Source: Parelaphostrongylus tenuis
Taxonomy: Eukaryota; Nematoda; Chromadorea; Rhabditida; Metastrongylidae
Length of the DNA stretch: 64,000 bases
Assembly (NCBI GenBank): GCA_019055375.1
Contig: JAHQIW010000475.1
Location: 62,001-126,000 of the forward strand
Direction: 5' to 3'
How positions within the stretch are numbered: position 1 is the first letter of the stretch; each line of letters opens with the position of its first letter. The notes under the pieces were generated by a model, which made no database searches, was not told where the DNA came from, and saw only the letters and a program-made list of their open reading frames with translations. Position numbers and translations under genes: made by a program. Below, in pieces: positions 46,919-57,439 of this stretch.

Positions 46919-49644
46919 ATGGACGATAATAGTATTCCCGTCACATATCAAGCATTCTACATAGCAGTTCCGGCGATTAGCATTCTCGGAAATGCACTCA
47001 TCGTCTATGCTACTATACGAGCAAAGTAAGTGCTTCGAAATCCGGAGATATAGTCTGATAGAATGTTGTAAGACTCTCAAGAGGTCTGGTATGACATTTC
47101 GGTGATATACGCACGGTTCGGCTTTCTCGTATACCTCATCAACATCACATGCCTATGGCTCATCACCGCTATCAATAGCAGTTGGCGCCGAAAAACGTTT
47201 CACTACACGTCAAGTGAAATGAGCACTCGATGTCGAGTTTTTGAGTGATTGATTGCCGTATGCATGGCTCACGACTCTTACGAAGCATATGCAACAATAC
47301 CTTCCAATCGATTATTTTAACAACTTGCTTAGAAATTCAATATAGTCAGTACAGCACCTCCTAACTTACGGAGATGCCATACTAGACCTCTTAAAGATTA
47401 GAACATTGCATTAAACTATATTGAAATTCCATGTAAACCCTCAAAATGGTCGATTAGAAGGTACAAAAAGATTTCTTGAAACGACTTCATTCAAACGTGC
47501 TTTGACGACATTATTTTGATTTGTGCACCTTTCACATATTTAAGATCTCTCCGAAGCAACTGCAACATATTCATCGCATTGAATTCGGCTGGTGACGTGT
47601 TTCACAGTTGTTCCCACTTCATCATGATCATTTCTTATGAAATGTAAGTCGATCACCTTCCGCTAATAAATTGCAAATGCTTGACACTATTGGGGTTTAA
47701 TACCAACTACTCCATCTTTAAAATGATGTGAAAATAAGTTCAAGAGGTCAAGTCATAACATGAAGCAACATAGAACTTTCGCGATCTTGTCATCGAGTTA
47801 GGCCTGTACGCGCTTGAGTCTTCATTTGGCAACTGTTTTTTTCCTTGTCTGCGGCTTTATGGCATCTTTTCTTTTTGGGAAATTAACAACAGCTGACTCG
47901 GTATATCAAGTGAGCGTCACTTTTTTGGAACCTGGAAAGCATATACACTGATTTCTGTAAACGTAGATATCGCGTTCCAATGGCAAGCTTCTTTAAGGCG
48001 AACGTGGGAGAGTTCAGCATAAGGATATTATCATACTTAACTCGAAAGTTGGGTTCTCTACTCAAACGCATACAGTAAACTTTGAAGCAATTAGTGTTCC
48101 ATGTACTAATGTGACAGGATTTTCTACGCAAATAAAATATCAAATCATCTGTAGCAAAACTATAAGTGGGTTCTAAATTGATTTTAGCATGGAAGATCAT
48201 AAAATACGCCATGACATTTGCGCTTACATGCAACTTCTGCCATTGTTCGGAGCTTACTTTTCCTCTCTAATGATCGTCAACTTGGCATTGGATCGAATTC
48301 TCTCATTGCAAAAACTCTAGTATGTTTTCACTTGATTGTTCTGCTTGAAAAATTGGAAGACATGTTAAACCTCTGTCGAAGTAAACTTAATTGAGTGAAG
48401 TTACAGCTTCACCATAGAAAAAAAGTACAAGAAGCTTTACGTAACAGCTCAGATTTTGCCAGCATTCCTGCTGACCCTGACTATGGACATGTGGATATTT
48501 GTCAATCGATTATCGACACAGTGCGTTTTCTTTTCTCAAAGAAAAAACGCTATAAATACTTTTTTTCGCTGCGTATTCCCGTGAAAACACCTTCAAGTAC
48601 ATTCAGAAGATTTTCCACTGCGCCACTGACGCTTTCGGTCTACCTATCCCTCAACCGTATTTTGTCCTATCTCTTCAAAAAGAGTATTCACGAATTGAAT
48701 GCCATTTTGGATTCCAGGATTTTGCTCGTATCTTTTAGCATTCTTGTATTTTATTGCAAGAATGCTTAGACAGTAGACAAAAAGAATATTGGAAGGCAAA
48801 GGTTTCTTTGCACGAATGCACGCTTGCTTCATTTGACTTGTTTCCTCACATTTTTCATGTTCAGTACTCCGTATCACAGAGAGTTATCGGTCTCTGTGCA
48901 TTGACAAGAGTTCTTTCCAATCAAATGTGGCACCAGTTTCGTGGTCTCAGAGAAATGAGGTGTTCGGTACTTGCTGAGGACTCGAACCGAGTGTAGTGCT
49001 TATCAACCATTCTCTTTGTATTTTCCGTTCTCTGCGCGTTCATATCACCTTAAATGGGAATAAGATCTACGTCTCAGTATGGTGATCTGTGCTCTTATTG
49101 CACCACTCACCGACTTGGTATTTGCTGTGTCTATAAAATTCACGATACTCTGCAACGTAGCGACAATCACGTGCTATAGTTTATTTTTTATTTTCTGAAA
49201 AAAGTCAAAATAAGTAAGCTTTTGCAGAGTACCTTCTAACCTCTTTCCAATGCTTACTCAAAGTAAAAAAGTCCACGGAGATCGTATACATGAAATGACG
49301 ACTTTCCAGACAGCACAAATATGAGCCAGATTTATCGCTCGCTTATTGTTATCAGTTTAACAACGGTTTTTGGCTCCCTCAGCACGAATCTCATTGGATC
49401 CATTGTCAACCTTCTAGGTTTTGATACTGAGAGAATGCACATCAATTTACTGGCTGGACTTTTCGTGAATTTCGCATGTGCGACAAATTTCTTCGTCTAT
49501 TATGTAATAAGGTATGTGTTATTGCTTCGATGGCAAAATCCTCAGAAATTCTCGACAGAGCGAAATGGCATCCTATGAATAATGCTCAGCATTAATACCC
49601 AAGTGATTGTACGATACAGAACACAAATACCACTGAACAAATAA
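46919..49644 (+). pseudogene. Srsx-like GPCR copy D, one frameshift in the TM5 exon
   Basis: Exons: 46,919-47,025 (ATG; MDDNSIPVTYQAFY..., LGNALIVYATIRA), 47,545-47,643 (SLRSNCNIFIALNSAGDVFH), 48,188-48,319 (PLFGAYF...ALDRILSL, normal GTATGT donor), 48,407-48,520 (LYVTAQILPAFLLTL), 49,078 to about 49,260 (VICALIAPLTDLVFAV), 49,314-49,511 (TM6-7, open) and 49,590-49,644 (ends ...IPLNK). Compared with C, the fifth exon lacks one base near 49,195, so TGA follows SLFFIF, and its 3' end is diverged. Start codon, splice sites and TM1-4 are better kept than in C. Likely a recent pseudogene; sequencing error at this T-rich site would also explain it. Confidence 0.8.
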
Positions 49645-49829
49645 ATGTCGAAGGAGTTGTCGAGAAGGTTAGTGAAAATGCTTCTACGTTATCGCAAGAT
49701 ATCGTCTGCGGTTATGAACCTCTGTTGGCTCATAATACTTTTGAGAGAGCCTATATATAGATCCAATCTTCGTTGATGAATGAGCAAGCAGCCACTACTG
49801 AATAACGAAATTTCGAGAAATTGGAAAAG

Positions 49830-50345
49830 ATGGACTCGTTACTACAAGAAACTCCGAGATACAGTTTCGTAAAAAAGAATCAAGTAACAGCTGCCATAAA
49901 CAAGAGAAGACCTGCACAGGTGCGGAACCTTCTGTCGATTATCATCAACAAGCTGGATCGCCTTTTCATAGCCTTTCCGCCAAAATACATTATACTCCTA
50001 TTCAACTGAAAACCATGAAGACCGTATTAATGTTCAAAAAGAAGGACCTAAACTACATCAGCAACTATCGTTCAGTCTGTTTGCGATCTGCCGTCTTAGA
50101 AACTTCACCCAGGTTATCATTAACATAGCTGACAGGTCACTGAAATTAGGACAGAGATGTGATCAAGCAGGGTTATAGAAGATCTATTATAGACTACATC
50201 ACCACGAAAAGAAGAGCCGCTCTGTTTCATTGTCATGATCTTGAAAAAGTCTTTGATGCCTTTGAAACACAAGCAATCATAGAAACTTTGCAAAGCCAGA
50301 GTGTGGCATATACTTCACCAACTTGGTCGTTACGTAGACAAAATG
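49830..50345 (+). pseudogene. Old RTE reverse transcriptase fossil, unit 3
   Basis: Readable RT blocks: VRNLLSIIINKLDRLF (49,920), LNYISNYRSVCLRS (50,050), DQAGYRRSIIDYITT (50,160), FHCHDLEKVFDAFETQAII (50,225; the palm DL.KAFD motif reads DLEKVFD). Best preserved of three collinear copies (13.5, 34.2 and 49.8 kb). Confidence 0.75.
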
Positions 50346-50419
50346 CATGATCACTTAGCTCTACCAAACGAGTAGTCGCAAAGTTGATGGCAAAAGTTTG
50401 CCACACCTCACAAGTGATA

Positions 50420-50775
50420 AAATGACAAGTTGGCTCAAATAATAATGGGAGGATCTATTGAAATTTGAGCGTGGTCTTGATAAAGCACTCGAAATAAAGG
50501 TATAATATGATAAAAATACCAGCCAAAGAGCATTCGAGTGCACAAACGCTCTGTGTTAAGTAAAAATTTTGCTTGACATAGAGTGTAAAACATTCGTCTT
50601 CGATGACTCTCTGCAAGGGAGCAGGGCTCCAGAGAGAACTGACTATGAAAATATCGAAAGACGACGGGTTCTGCCCGACTGACGAGTCTGTAAAGACGAA
50701 ACACCTGTACTGGGCTGTACAAGAGCCCTTACCAGACCACATGACAAGTTGGTTTAAATAATAATGAAAGGATCT
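50420..50775. mobile_element. PLE-type terminal repeat with hammerhead motif
   Basis: 50,420-50,500 carries the outer end (reverse of 10,104-10,165) and 50,510-50,775 follows 10,270-10,533. 'TGACAAGTTGG' occurs at both ends. It interrupts the RT fossil, which resumes at about 50,780. Confidence 0.65.
50666..50728 (+). ncRNA. Hammerhead-ribozyme-like motif (best copy)
   Basis: CTGACGA at 50,679-50,685; stem II GTCT-GTAA-AGAC (50,686-50,697, four Watson-Crick pairs and a GNRA-type loop); GAAA 50,698-50,701; stem III C50,702-G50,707 with loop ACCT, plus A-U; predicted cleavage after A50,709. Stem I: GCCC (50,673-50,676) with GGGC (50,712-50,715), and outer GGGTTCT (50,666-50,672) with AGAGCCC (50,722-50,728). 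All invariant core positions are present. Confidence 0.7.
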
Positions 50776-51370
50776 AGTGATAAAATGGGTCTGCAGGTGT
50801 GACTTACTTCAACGATGAAGAACTAGAGACGTCGTATTGCAAGATAAACTATGCAGGATGAAGTTTTCTGGATAGTCGATGCGTTTTGAAGAAAGTTGAG
50901 AGGTAAAAGGTGCTGCTAGCTGATCACTTGCAATGTCTAAAACACAGGAGAAAGATCATCGAACTGATATCCAGAATGCTTTACAGGTACCCTTGAAGAG
51001 GTATGGGACGCTCGAGGAACCAATCAGAGAGCAGACCTAGTGTTTCTGTTGCACCTAGTAGGGAATAACGGATGGCTATTGTAGTCACTTTTATTTGACT
51101 CACATGGCATTCAACGGTTATAGTGCCAAGGAAAAATAGCAGGCGATGAAATACAATATGTAAACAAACAATACTACAAGCTTTCGCAGTGATCAGCTTG
51201 CAGCTCGGTATCGCGCACTCATTATGACTATTTGAAAAAGAACATGAGATTTATGCGCACTTTAAGGAAAAGTAAAATTTGAGTCCTTAAATTCACCCTA
51301 GTGAAGCGTAATTTTCCTGCTTCCTCTTCAATTACTGCGATCATGATTTAGAAAACACGGGAGTTTTTTT
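50776..51370. repeat. Unit 3 continuation and RTE empty site
   Basis: 50,780-51,270 follows 14,060-14,580. 51,280-51,370 then bridges sequence like 14,640-14,690 directly to the spacer that begins at 20,030 in unit 1. The fold-back arms and the RTE are absent, so this approximates the pre-insertion state. Confidence 0.55.
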
Positions 51371-51374
51371 TTTT

Positions 51375-51900
51375 CAACACTCTGTTCTGAGAACAATTCA
51401 GAAATGAAACTGTCAGTATTAACAACTGGTAATAATGTCAACATTAAGAGGAATAATAAATAGTAATAACAAATGTTTTAAGGATGGGAATAATGTTTAG
51501 AGTGAATTTTGAGCCTCTTCAACTGGATTGCATCAACCCATTTCAGCAAAGATTACCGCAGGATTTTCGACGAGAAGCTGCTATTATTTATGTTAAGAGA
51601 GCATTGGGAGTCGGCAGCATAAGAACAATCACAGCTGATCCTGTAATTAACCGACACCCCGCAGTGCAATCGCAAAGAGCGCATCAACCTCGGAGATGAA
51701 ACGATCAACTCGCAAAGAAATTCTTTGATACTTTGCCTGATAAACATTTGTGTTGCGTTTTGAATTATGAGATTTAGTGGATTTTATTTATTCCAAGAAA
51801 ATTATTATCACATACCTAAGATGTTCGTTGAAACAACGCTATTTACTAGTCAGTTTGCTAACTTCGGTTGCTATTCTCAATGACGTGGGCTTACAGTATT
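51375..51900. repeat. Conserved spacer, unit 3 copy (diverged)
   Basis: Matches 20,040-20,580 with scattered differences. Confidence 0.55.
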
Positions 51901-52197
51901 AGAAACATGTCTTTCATATGCGCTTACGCACACGAATGTTGAGTAAATGTACAAAACTCGATATGCCCAGGGTCGAGCAGAACTTGCTTTGCACCCATAA
52001 CGGGAGCTCGTCCTACAACGAAATTGACGAGGCTTTCTTTGATATCACTCCTGCGTTGTAAGGAATTGAAGCTGTCAGCAATTGGCTATGAACGGGTTTA
52101 GGTAGCACATATAGGCACTGAACCTACTCATATTGATATCTATGAATTATACCTGAGGATTATAAATAAAAATAAATAAATATATATATACACATAT

Positions 52198-52245
52198 TGC
52201 GACAATTCAAAAGTTCGACCTTCTATAAACCTCGGCATAATTAAT
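52198..52245 (-). repeat. Solo PLE-type terminus
   Basis: 'ATTCAAAAGTTCGACCTTC...AACCTCGGCATAA', same end as at 3292 and 6018. Confidence 0.5.
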
Positions 52246-52854
52246 TGTTATATGAAAATCGAAAAACTTATATTGATTAGCTGACGCGAGGTTGGTATTC
52301 GTACCCGTAAAACAGCAACTAACGATAAAGGCTTCGCTGAGTGGCCACGCTGTGGCAAGTATGGACAGACTTGATACAAAAAGAAAGCTCACTAAATTCC
52401 GCACAAAACAATGGTAAATTCTTCCCTGAGAGATAACACAAAAAATGTGTCCAGGCCGATGGCTCATATTTTTAATAGCGTTGTTAAGCAATTTACGTAT
52501 TTCTGATTGATAAATTTGGCGCTTATTGCTGTAGTGATAAAATTCATGAGAAGACATAATAGTTCATTTTAATGTTCGCATGACGTTTTGAAGGGTGACA
52601 GTGAATATCGGTGAGATCTTATCACCAAGGTCGAACTTCTCTTTTCACGTCGATATTGCTACAGAAAAAAAATATTTCGATTGTCAGGCTTTTATACTCT
52701 CACGAAAAATTTTTGTATACTGAGTATTTATGGCCTGGTTGTCCACAGCTTCTATGAATGCATCTTGTTCAAAAGATTCAAAGGTATTAGATGATCAAAG
52801 AGAATTTTTCTTTTGAAGTCTTTTAGCGGTGGTATGATGTTATAAACATGCCCA

Positions 52855-53015
52855 GTGATGTAGAGTGATGTGCAAAACTTTTGCGTCAGGTGGGACTCAA
52901 TGGCATAGTTCACCCTATGCAGGGGCGGTTCTGGAATTGTTGCACTAGCGACGCCTGTTCCGACACCACTCTTTCTATTCTACAACGCATCTATCTGTCA
53001 GCAACCAACCGTCAG
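52855..53015 (-). repeat. tRNA-like short element (family B), minus strand
   Basis: On the minus strand: 'AGATGCGTTGTAGAATAGAAAG', 'GGCGTCGCTAGTGCAAC', 'GAGTCCCACCTGACGCAAAAG', 'GCACATCACTCTACATCAC'. Same layout as 485-640 and 60,930-61,085; the B box is damaged. Confidence 0.65.
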
Positions 53016-53157
53016 CGGTATGGCACGGGTAGTCGCTATTCACTTTGAACCTAGTCACGCTAACAGATACAGATACTAACAACTATTAGATGATCATACA
53101 GAATTTCTTTTCAACGACTTTTAGCGGTGGCATGATATATAAATACCGTTGACATTT

Positions 53158-53312
53158 AGTTGGACAGACAGATGCATTGTATCGTAGAAAGAGTGCTGTC
53201 ACATTAGGCTTCGGTAGTATAACAGTTTGAGCACGCTCCCCTAGAATGGGTCAAATGTGGGTTCGAGTTCCAGCTGACGCAAAAGCTTTGCACATCACTC
53301 TACATTGATGAA
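53158..53312 (+). repeat. tRNA-like short element (family B), plus strand
   Basis: 'AGATGCATTGTATCGTAGAAAG', 'GGCTTCGGTAGTATAAC', B box GGTTCGAGTTCC (53,261), 'CTGACGCAAAAGCTTTGCAC', 'ATCACTCTACATTGATG'. With the copy at 52,855 it forms an inverted pair about 140 nt apart. Confidence 0.65.
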
Positions 53313-53894
53313 ACAAACGTCTTCTCAAAATCAGTGCAATTGAGAAAGGCCCGTTTTTGCACTTTCGTAAAACTTCAAAGTAAGTGATGATAAATTGGGC
53401 GACACGTGCCCTCGTCATCGTGAGAATGTGGTTTTAGTACGAACTTTCTTTGAGACCTGTTTGTTCGTATGTGTTCCCTTGTCAGGTGTTCTGTCAATCT
53501 TTTTCGAGTTGACTCGAGTAAAGAATTTATAGACGACAGATAGGAAAGCAATGTGCGACAGCGGCCGATGTCGTGAAGGTCTCCTTTTGAATTATAGCGC
53601 TGTTTTACTGCTTCTCCAATGATTACGAACTCTGAAACATGACAGGTCGCGAGTGGAAAGCAAAGCCAGTGTGTTGATGAGAGCCGACGAAAGGTTTTCC
53701 TGCTGATCCAATCTTATGCTGTGTAGACCAGTGCTGTTTGAATTTTGAAGGACAAAGTTATATACCGAACTATGGGTAGGAAAGCCGATGGAACGACATA
53801 TCTCTTCTTTTTGCTACATTAATTCGATAGTAGTCAGAAGATCGGTGTTAGGAATATCTTGGATCTCGTAAATGAGCGAGAATCCGAAGTTTTG

Positions 53895-54785
53895 ATCTAT
53901 GCCAATGATCGGAAGTCACGGATGTCGTTTCACACGACAAATGAGCTTCTTGCTGTGTAATTCAAAACCGAGTTTCGAAGTACATTTAAACATTCGAGAG
54001 TCGGTGTCAGACCATAACAAATATTGTCTTTTCACTTTGTGATTTCATGAATTTTTTCCAAACTTCATTCAGCGATTCTGCGTGGGGCACCCTTAGCAGT
54101 GAGACTCGTTCCCGCTTATTGGGAAATGCAAAGCTTGTTGAAAAAGAACAAAGACCTCTTCAAAAGGAAATTACGTGCAATCGAGCAAAAATAATTATCC
54201 ATGTATTGAAACATGTTCAATTGAGCTTTATCAACGATTAAAAAACATCGTGAACAACAACAATGGACGAGGTAAAATCGCTCCCTGCATTTACGACGAG
54301 TTAGAAGAGAAGCAGAGGCACTCAAATAGCTCCGAGCATTCCAGTTTTGCTGGAGCTAAGCACTCTGTGCAAAACCTTTTATAATCGCTCAAACCTTGTG
54401 ATATGTACTAAGGAACGACGTTGACGAGAAAACACCAGTGGCGAAAATTGGTGATTCAATATGAAATATAATGCGAATTTTCAGCGCTAAAAATAAAAGT
54501 CACGTATGAAAAAGAAGTTTTGGAAATCTTAGGAATTTGCTGGAAAGCGATCTGTCGCAATGTGTTGAATTTGTTTGTGACTTTTCACAACTTTTCACTA
54601 TTATCAGCTTTTCATTGTGGCGTCCACAACGCACTAATTTCAGAGCCTTTCCACGTATCGCCCTGAAACAAGAGGTTTGATCATGAAAAATCTCGAAAAT
54701 TGCAAGTGTCTTGCTTGGCGACATCTTGCAAACGGAGTTAAATTTTTGAGAAATATTACTAGTAAGTAAAAGCACAATGAGGATG
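53895..54785 (+). repeat. Three-copy unit segment, unit 3
   Basis: Diverged copy of 22,195-23,065, including an open frame at 54,484-54,666 ending at the equivalent TGA. Confidence 0.5.
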
Positions 54786-54789
54786 GGTG

Positions 54790-55560
54790 AGGTGATGCGG
54801 TCTGATGTGATTTATGAAAGTATATATCTACTTTTTTGAATAATAGAGTGACTCTGTTTTCCTGATAAGCAAACATGTCAGTAAGAAATTGTTCAATACA
54901 AAATTTTTCGACGTTTCGACGCTTTCGCCTTCTTCAGAGGTAGGAATGTCAAATTGACAAACAATCTACTTAGACAGCATTCTCATATGTTGACAAATAC
55001 CTGATAATAATTTTTTGAGCCAAACATGATGTGGTATGTAATGGGCACTTATAGAGCCCAATATATGTGCCGTGGCCTTAGCAGCCTCGTCAGTTGCGTA
55101 ATACCCTTCGTCTTAGCCAGTACTCTCGGGAGAACCCAACTCCTCACATAGAGAAGGTGCAGACGTTCTACTTACACGCGCCGTCAAGTGACAGAAATCA
55201 CTACATCGGCAGTGTTGTACACTCTTGAACGGTGTTTATAAGATATCATACCGTTCGTTTCGAGTGTTTTCTTAAGACCACGCTCAAATTTCAATGCGCC
55301 TGATACTTCTTTTTTAAGCCACTCTTTCTCTTGACGGCTCTTATAAATTGTACATCTGGGCCTTCTCTCTGTTAGGCTTTAGGTTTTTCCCAGACGAGTG
55401 GCTAAGACGAAGGGCACTGCCAATCTGACGATGTTACTAAGGCCGAAACATGTGCGCTGAGCTCTATACATGCCCATAACAGATCACATATGTGGATCAA
55501 AAAATAACAATCAGGTTTATTGGAATTTGAGAAGGGTTTTGAGAAAACACTCCAAACGAG
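54790..55560. repeat. Inverted PLE-type termini, diverged
   Basis: 54,790-54,990 matches the left arm at 23,080-23,280. Facing hammerhead-like modules lie at 55,040-55,110 (minus; CTGACGA kept, GAAA lost) and 55,412-55,475 (plus; CTGACGA 55,425-55,431 and GAAA 55,445-55,448 kept, stem II and cleavage site damaged; GGGCA/TGCCC still pair). 55,258-55,300 and 55,525-55,560 are inverted outer ends shared with the element at 10,104. Confidence 0.6.
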
Positions 55561-57439
55561 CGCTATGATATTAGCAGATACTTTGCTGTAGACGGATTCC
55601 ACTTGCATAATAAACTGGAGAAATCAGAACACTTTATTTTATGCTTTCTTGAACTCATTTTGAACCAGCAAAATATAGTTGGGTTGGATACGTGCTGTTC
55701 AGGTAAAAAAGAAAAATCAGCCTTAGGTATAGCGTGAAGCCACGCGTGAACATAAAAATACAAGCTCATAACTCGACGAAATCCTGAAGACGAAAGAGCA
55801 AAGATGGGTGTTTTCAAAAGAAGCTGTTCACTAAGCGAATAGACATTTACGCATTGACTAGTTTCCACTGAGCTCATGAAAGTGTTTGATTATGTAGTAT
55901 ACGTGCCGATTTCACCTTTACAGGCTTCAAAAAGAAGAAAGCTTTTGAAAGTCGGCCAATATTATGTGTAGTATATCTCGACAGCAGCCTCGTGCCTGAT
56001 CGTCAAGAAAATGGTTGATTATTTGAAGAATGTCAAAGTTGAGGAAAGGTTAGTCATGAGAATATGGTGCTCCTTTGAAAGTTAAACGTAAAAGGGATGA
56101 AGATATAGCTCATGTTGTTGATCAAGCACCAAAAAATACTCCATGCATTTGATTTTATGAAGCATCGTTAGAGGTCAATGGGTACACACGTGGTTTTAGC
56201 AATGGCTCGCGGAGGCTTGCTGTATATCAAGTCAGTGCACCTGTTCACCTGCACAATTTTCATATAAACATGCCGAAACTGAAGGAATGAGAAGCTTGCT
56301 GAGCGTGGAACGCAGGATCAAATCAACCACAGAGCAGCTCTAACCACTGTACTATATTCGTCGTTTGAGATACCATGCAAAAGAATATCTATGGCCTCCG
56401 TAAAATGATGGCCTGTGTACGCGTTTCACTGATTGAGAAGACACTGTTTAAACACTATAGCGCCGTTTAAAAATGAAACGATTCTTAAAACTATAAATGG
56501 TCGATAATGACGGACCATCAAAGAGAACTTCTAAATGTGATAAAGAAATCGACAAAAACACATAGCTAGCCTGTGGCTATCCAAAGAGCTAGACATTTAT
56601 GTATGTATTTATGTATTTAGGCAAAAATGTATTCTATATAGTAATGCATCACTGTGTACAATTTGCAGCATTGCCGAAAACACCTCATATTTTATTAATG
56701 AGAAATTCAAACATTCATGTAGTTTTGATTTTGGTGAAGCGTACCTAATTCACGTATAGATTCGGCTCTTTCTTTTTGAGCTACACTTTTTAGTGAAAAA
56801 AAACTTCTAAAAGTTGTCATACCTTTTGCCCCGAGTGTCTTTGAGACCTTGCTCAAAGGATATAATTTGATGACGAATTTTGAGCCTCTCGTGGGGTCTG
56901 TTAGGGCACTTGATAAACCTAATGAAACGCTTAAATGTTATCAGATTATACTGATTTGAGTGAGATTTCAAAAACACAGAACGAACGGCATGACAGACAT
57001 GTTTTACCAGCCATCAGCATTAGAATGTACAACACTGGCCGTTAGGTGATCTTTTCACCAACCTGCACCGTATAAATGATTCGGCATCGGATCCTCTATA
57101 TAGGATATCTCCCGTGGAACTGACTGACCGAAAGGCACCGTGCAACTGACGAGGGTGTAATGACGCGTCTTGCACTGTATAAATGCATTAACAGACCTCA
57201 TAAATGGCTCAGAATATTTTATCTGATTACATATAAAAGGTTCTCAGCACACAGCGGCAATGGCTGGAGCTTCCCCAGCACCACTTACGTAATTATTGCC
57301 TCGATCTCGCACTCAAGTTCGTCAAATCTTCCTCTCTTAAGGGTCGTTTAATTATGAGCAAATTTGCCTGGAACGTCAGCAACACTGACTTGATAGATCG
57401 ACTGGCCATCGCTAATCGTTTTAAAAACCAAATATGTGT
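55561..57439. other. No gene recognised
   Basis: No domain or repeat match. A short TATGTATTTATG simple stretch at about 56,600. This is the region downstream of the Srt-like gene. Confidence 0.45.

Larger units (their letters stand above)
29844..49800. repeat. Tandem segmental duplication, unit 2 (about 20 kb)
   Basis: Second copy of the 8.67-29.84 kb unit, with Srsx copies C and D. Unlike unit 1 its second Srsx copy (D) continues through all exons, and homology goes on into the partial third unit after 49.8 kb. Confidence 0.85.
52400..53720 (-). pseudogene. RTE reverse transcriptase fossil, minus strand, split by family B elements
   Basis: Collinear with 41,270-42,064. Near 53,580 the minus strand reads KGDLHDIGRCRTLLS, the RTE 'KGD.HDI.NYRPI' block. 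Two tRNA-like elements in opposite orientation (52,855-53,015 and 53,158-53,312) and a duplicated ~70-nt flank interrupt it. Confidence 0.65.
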
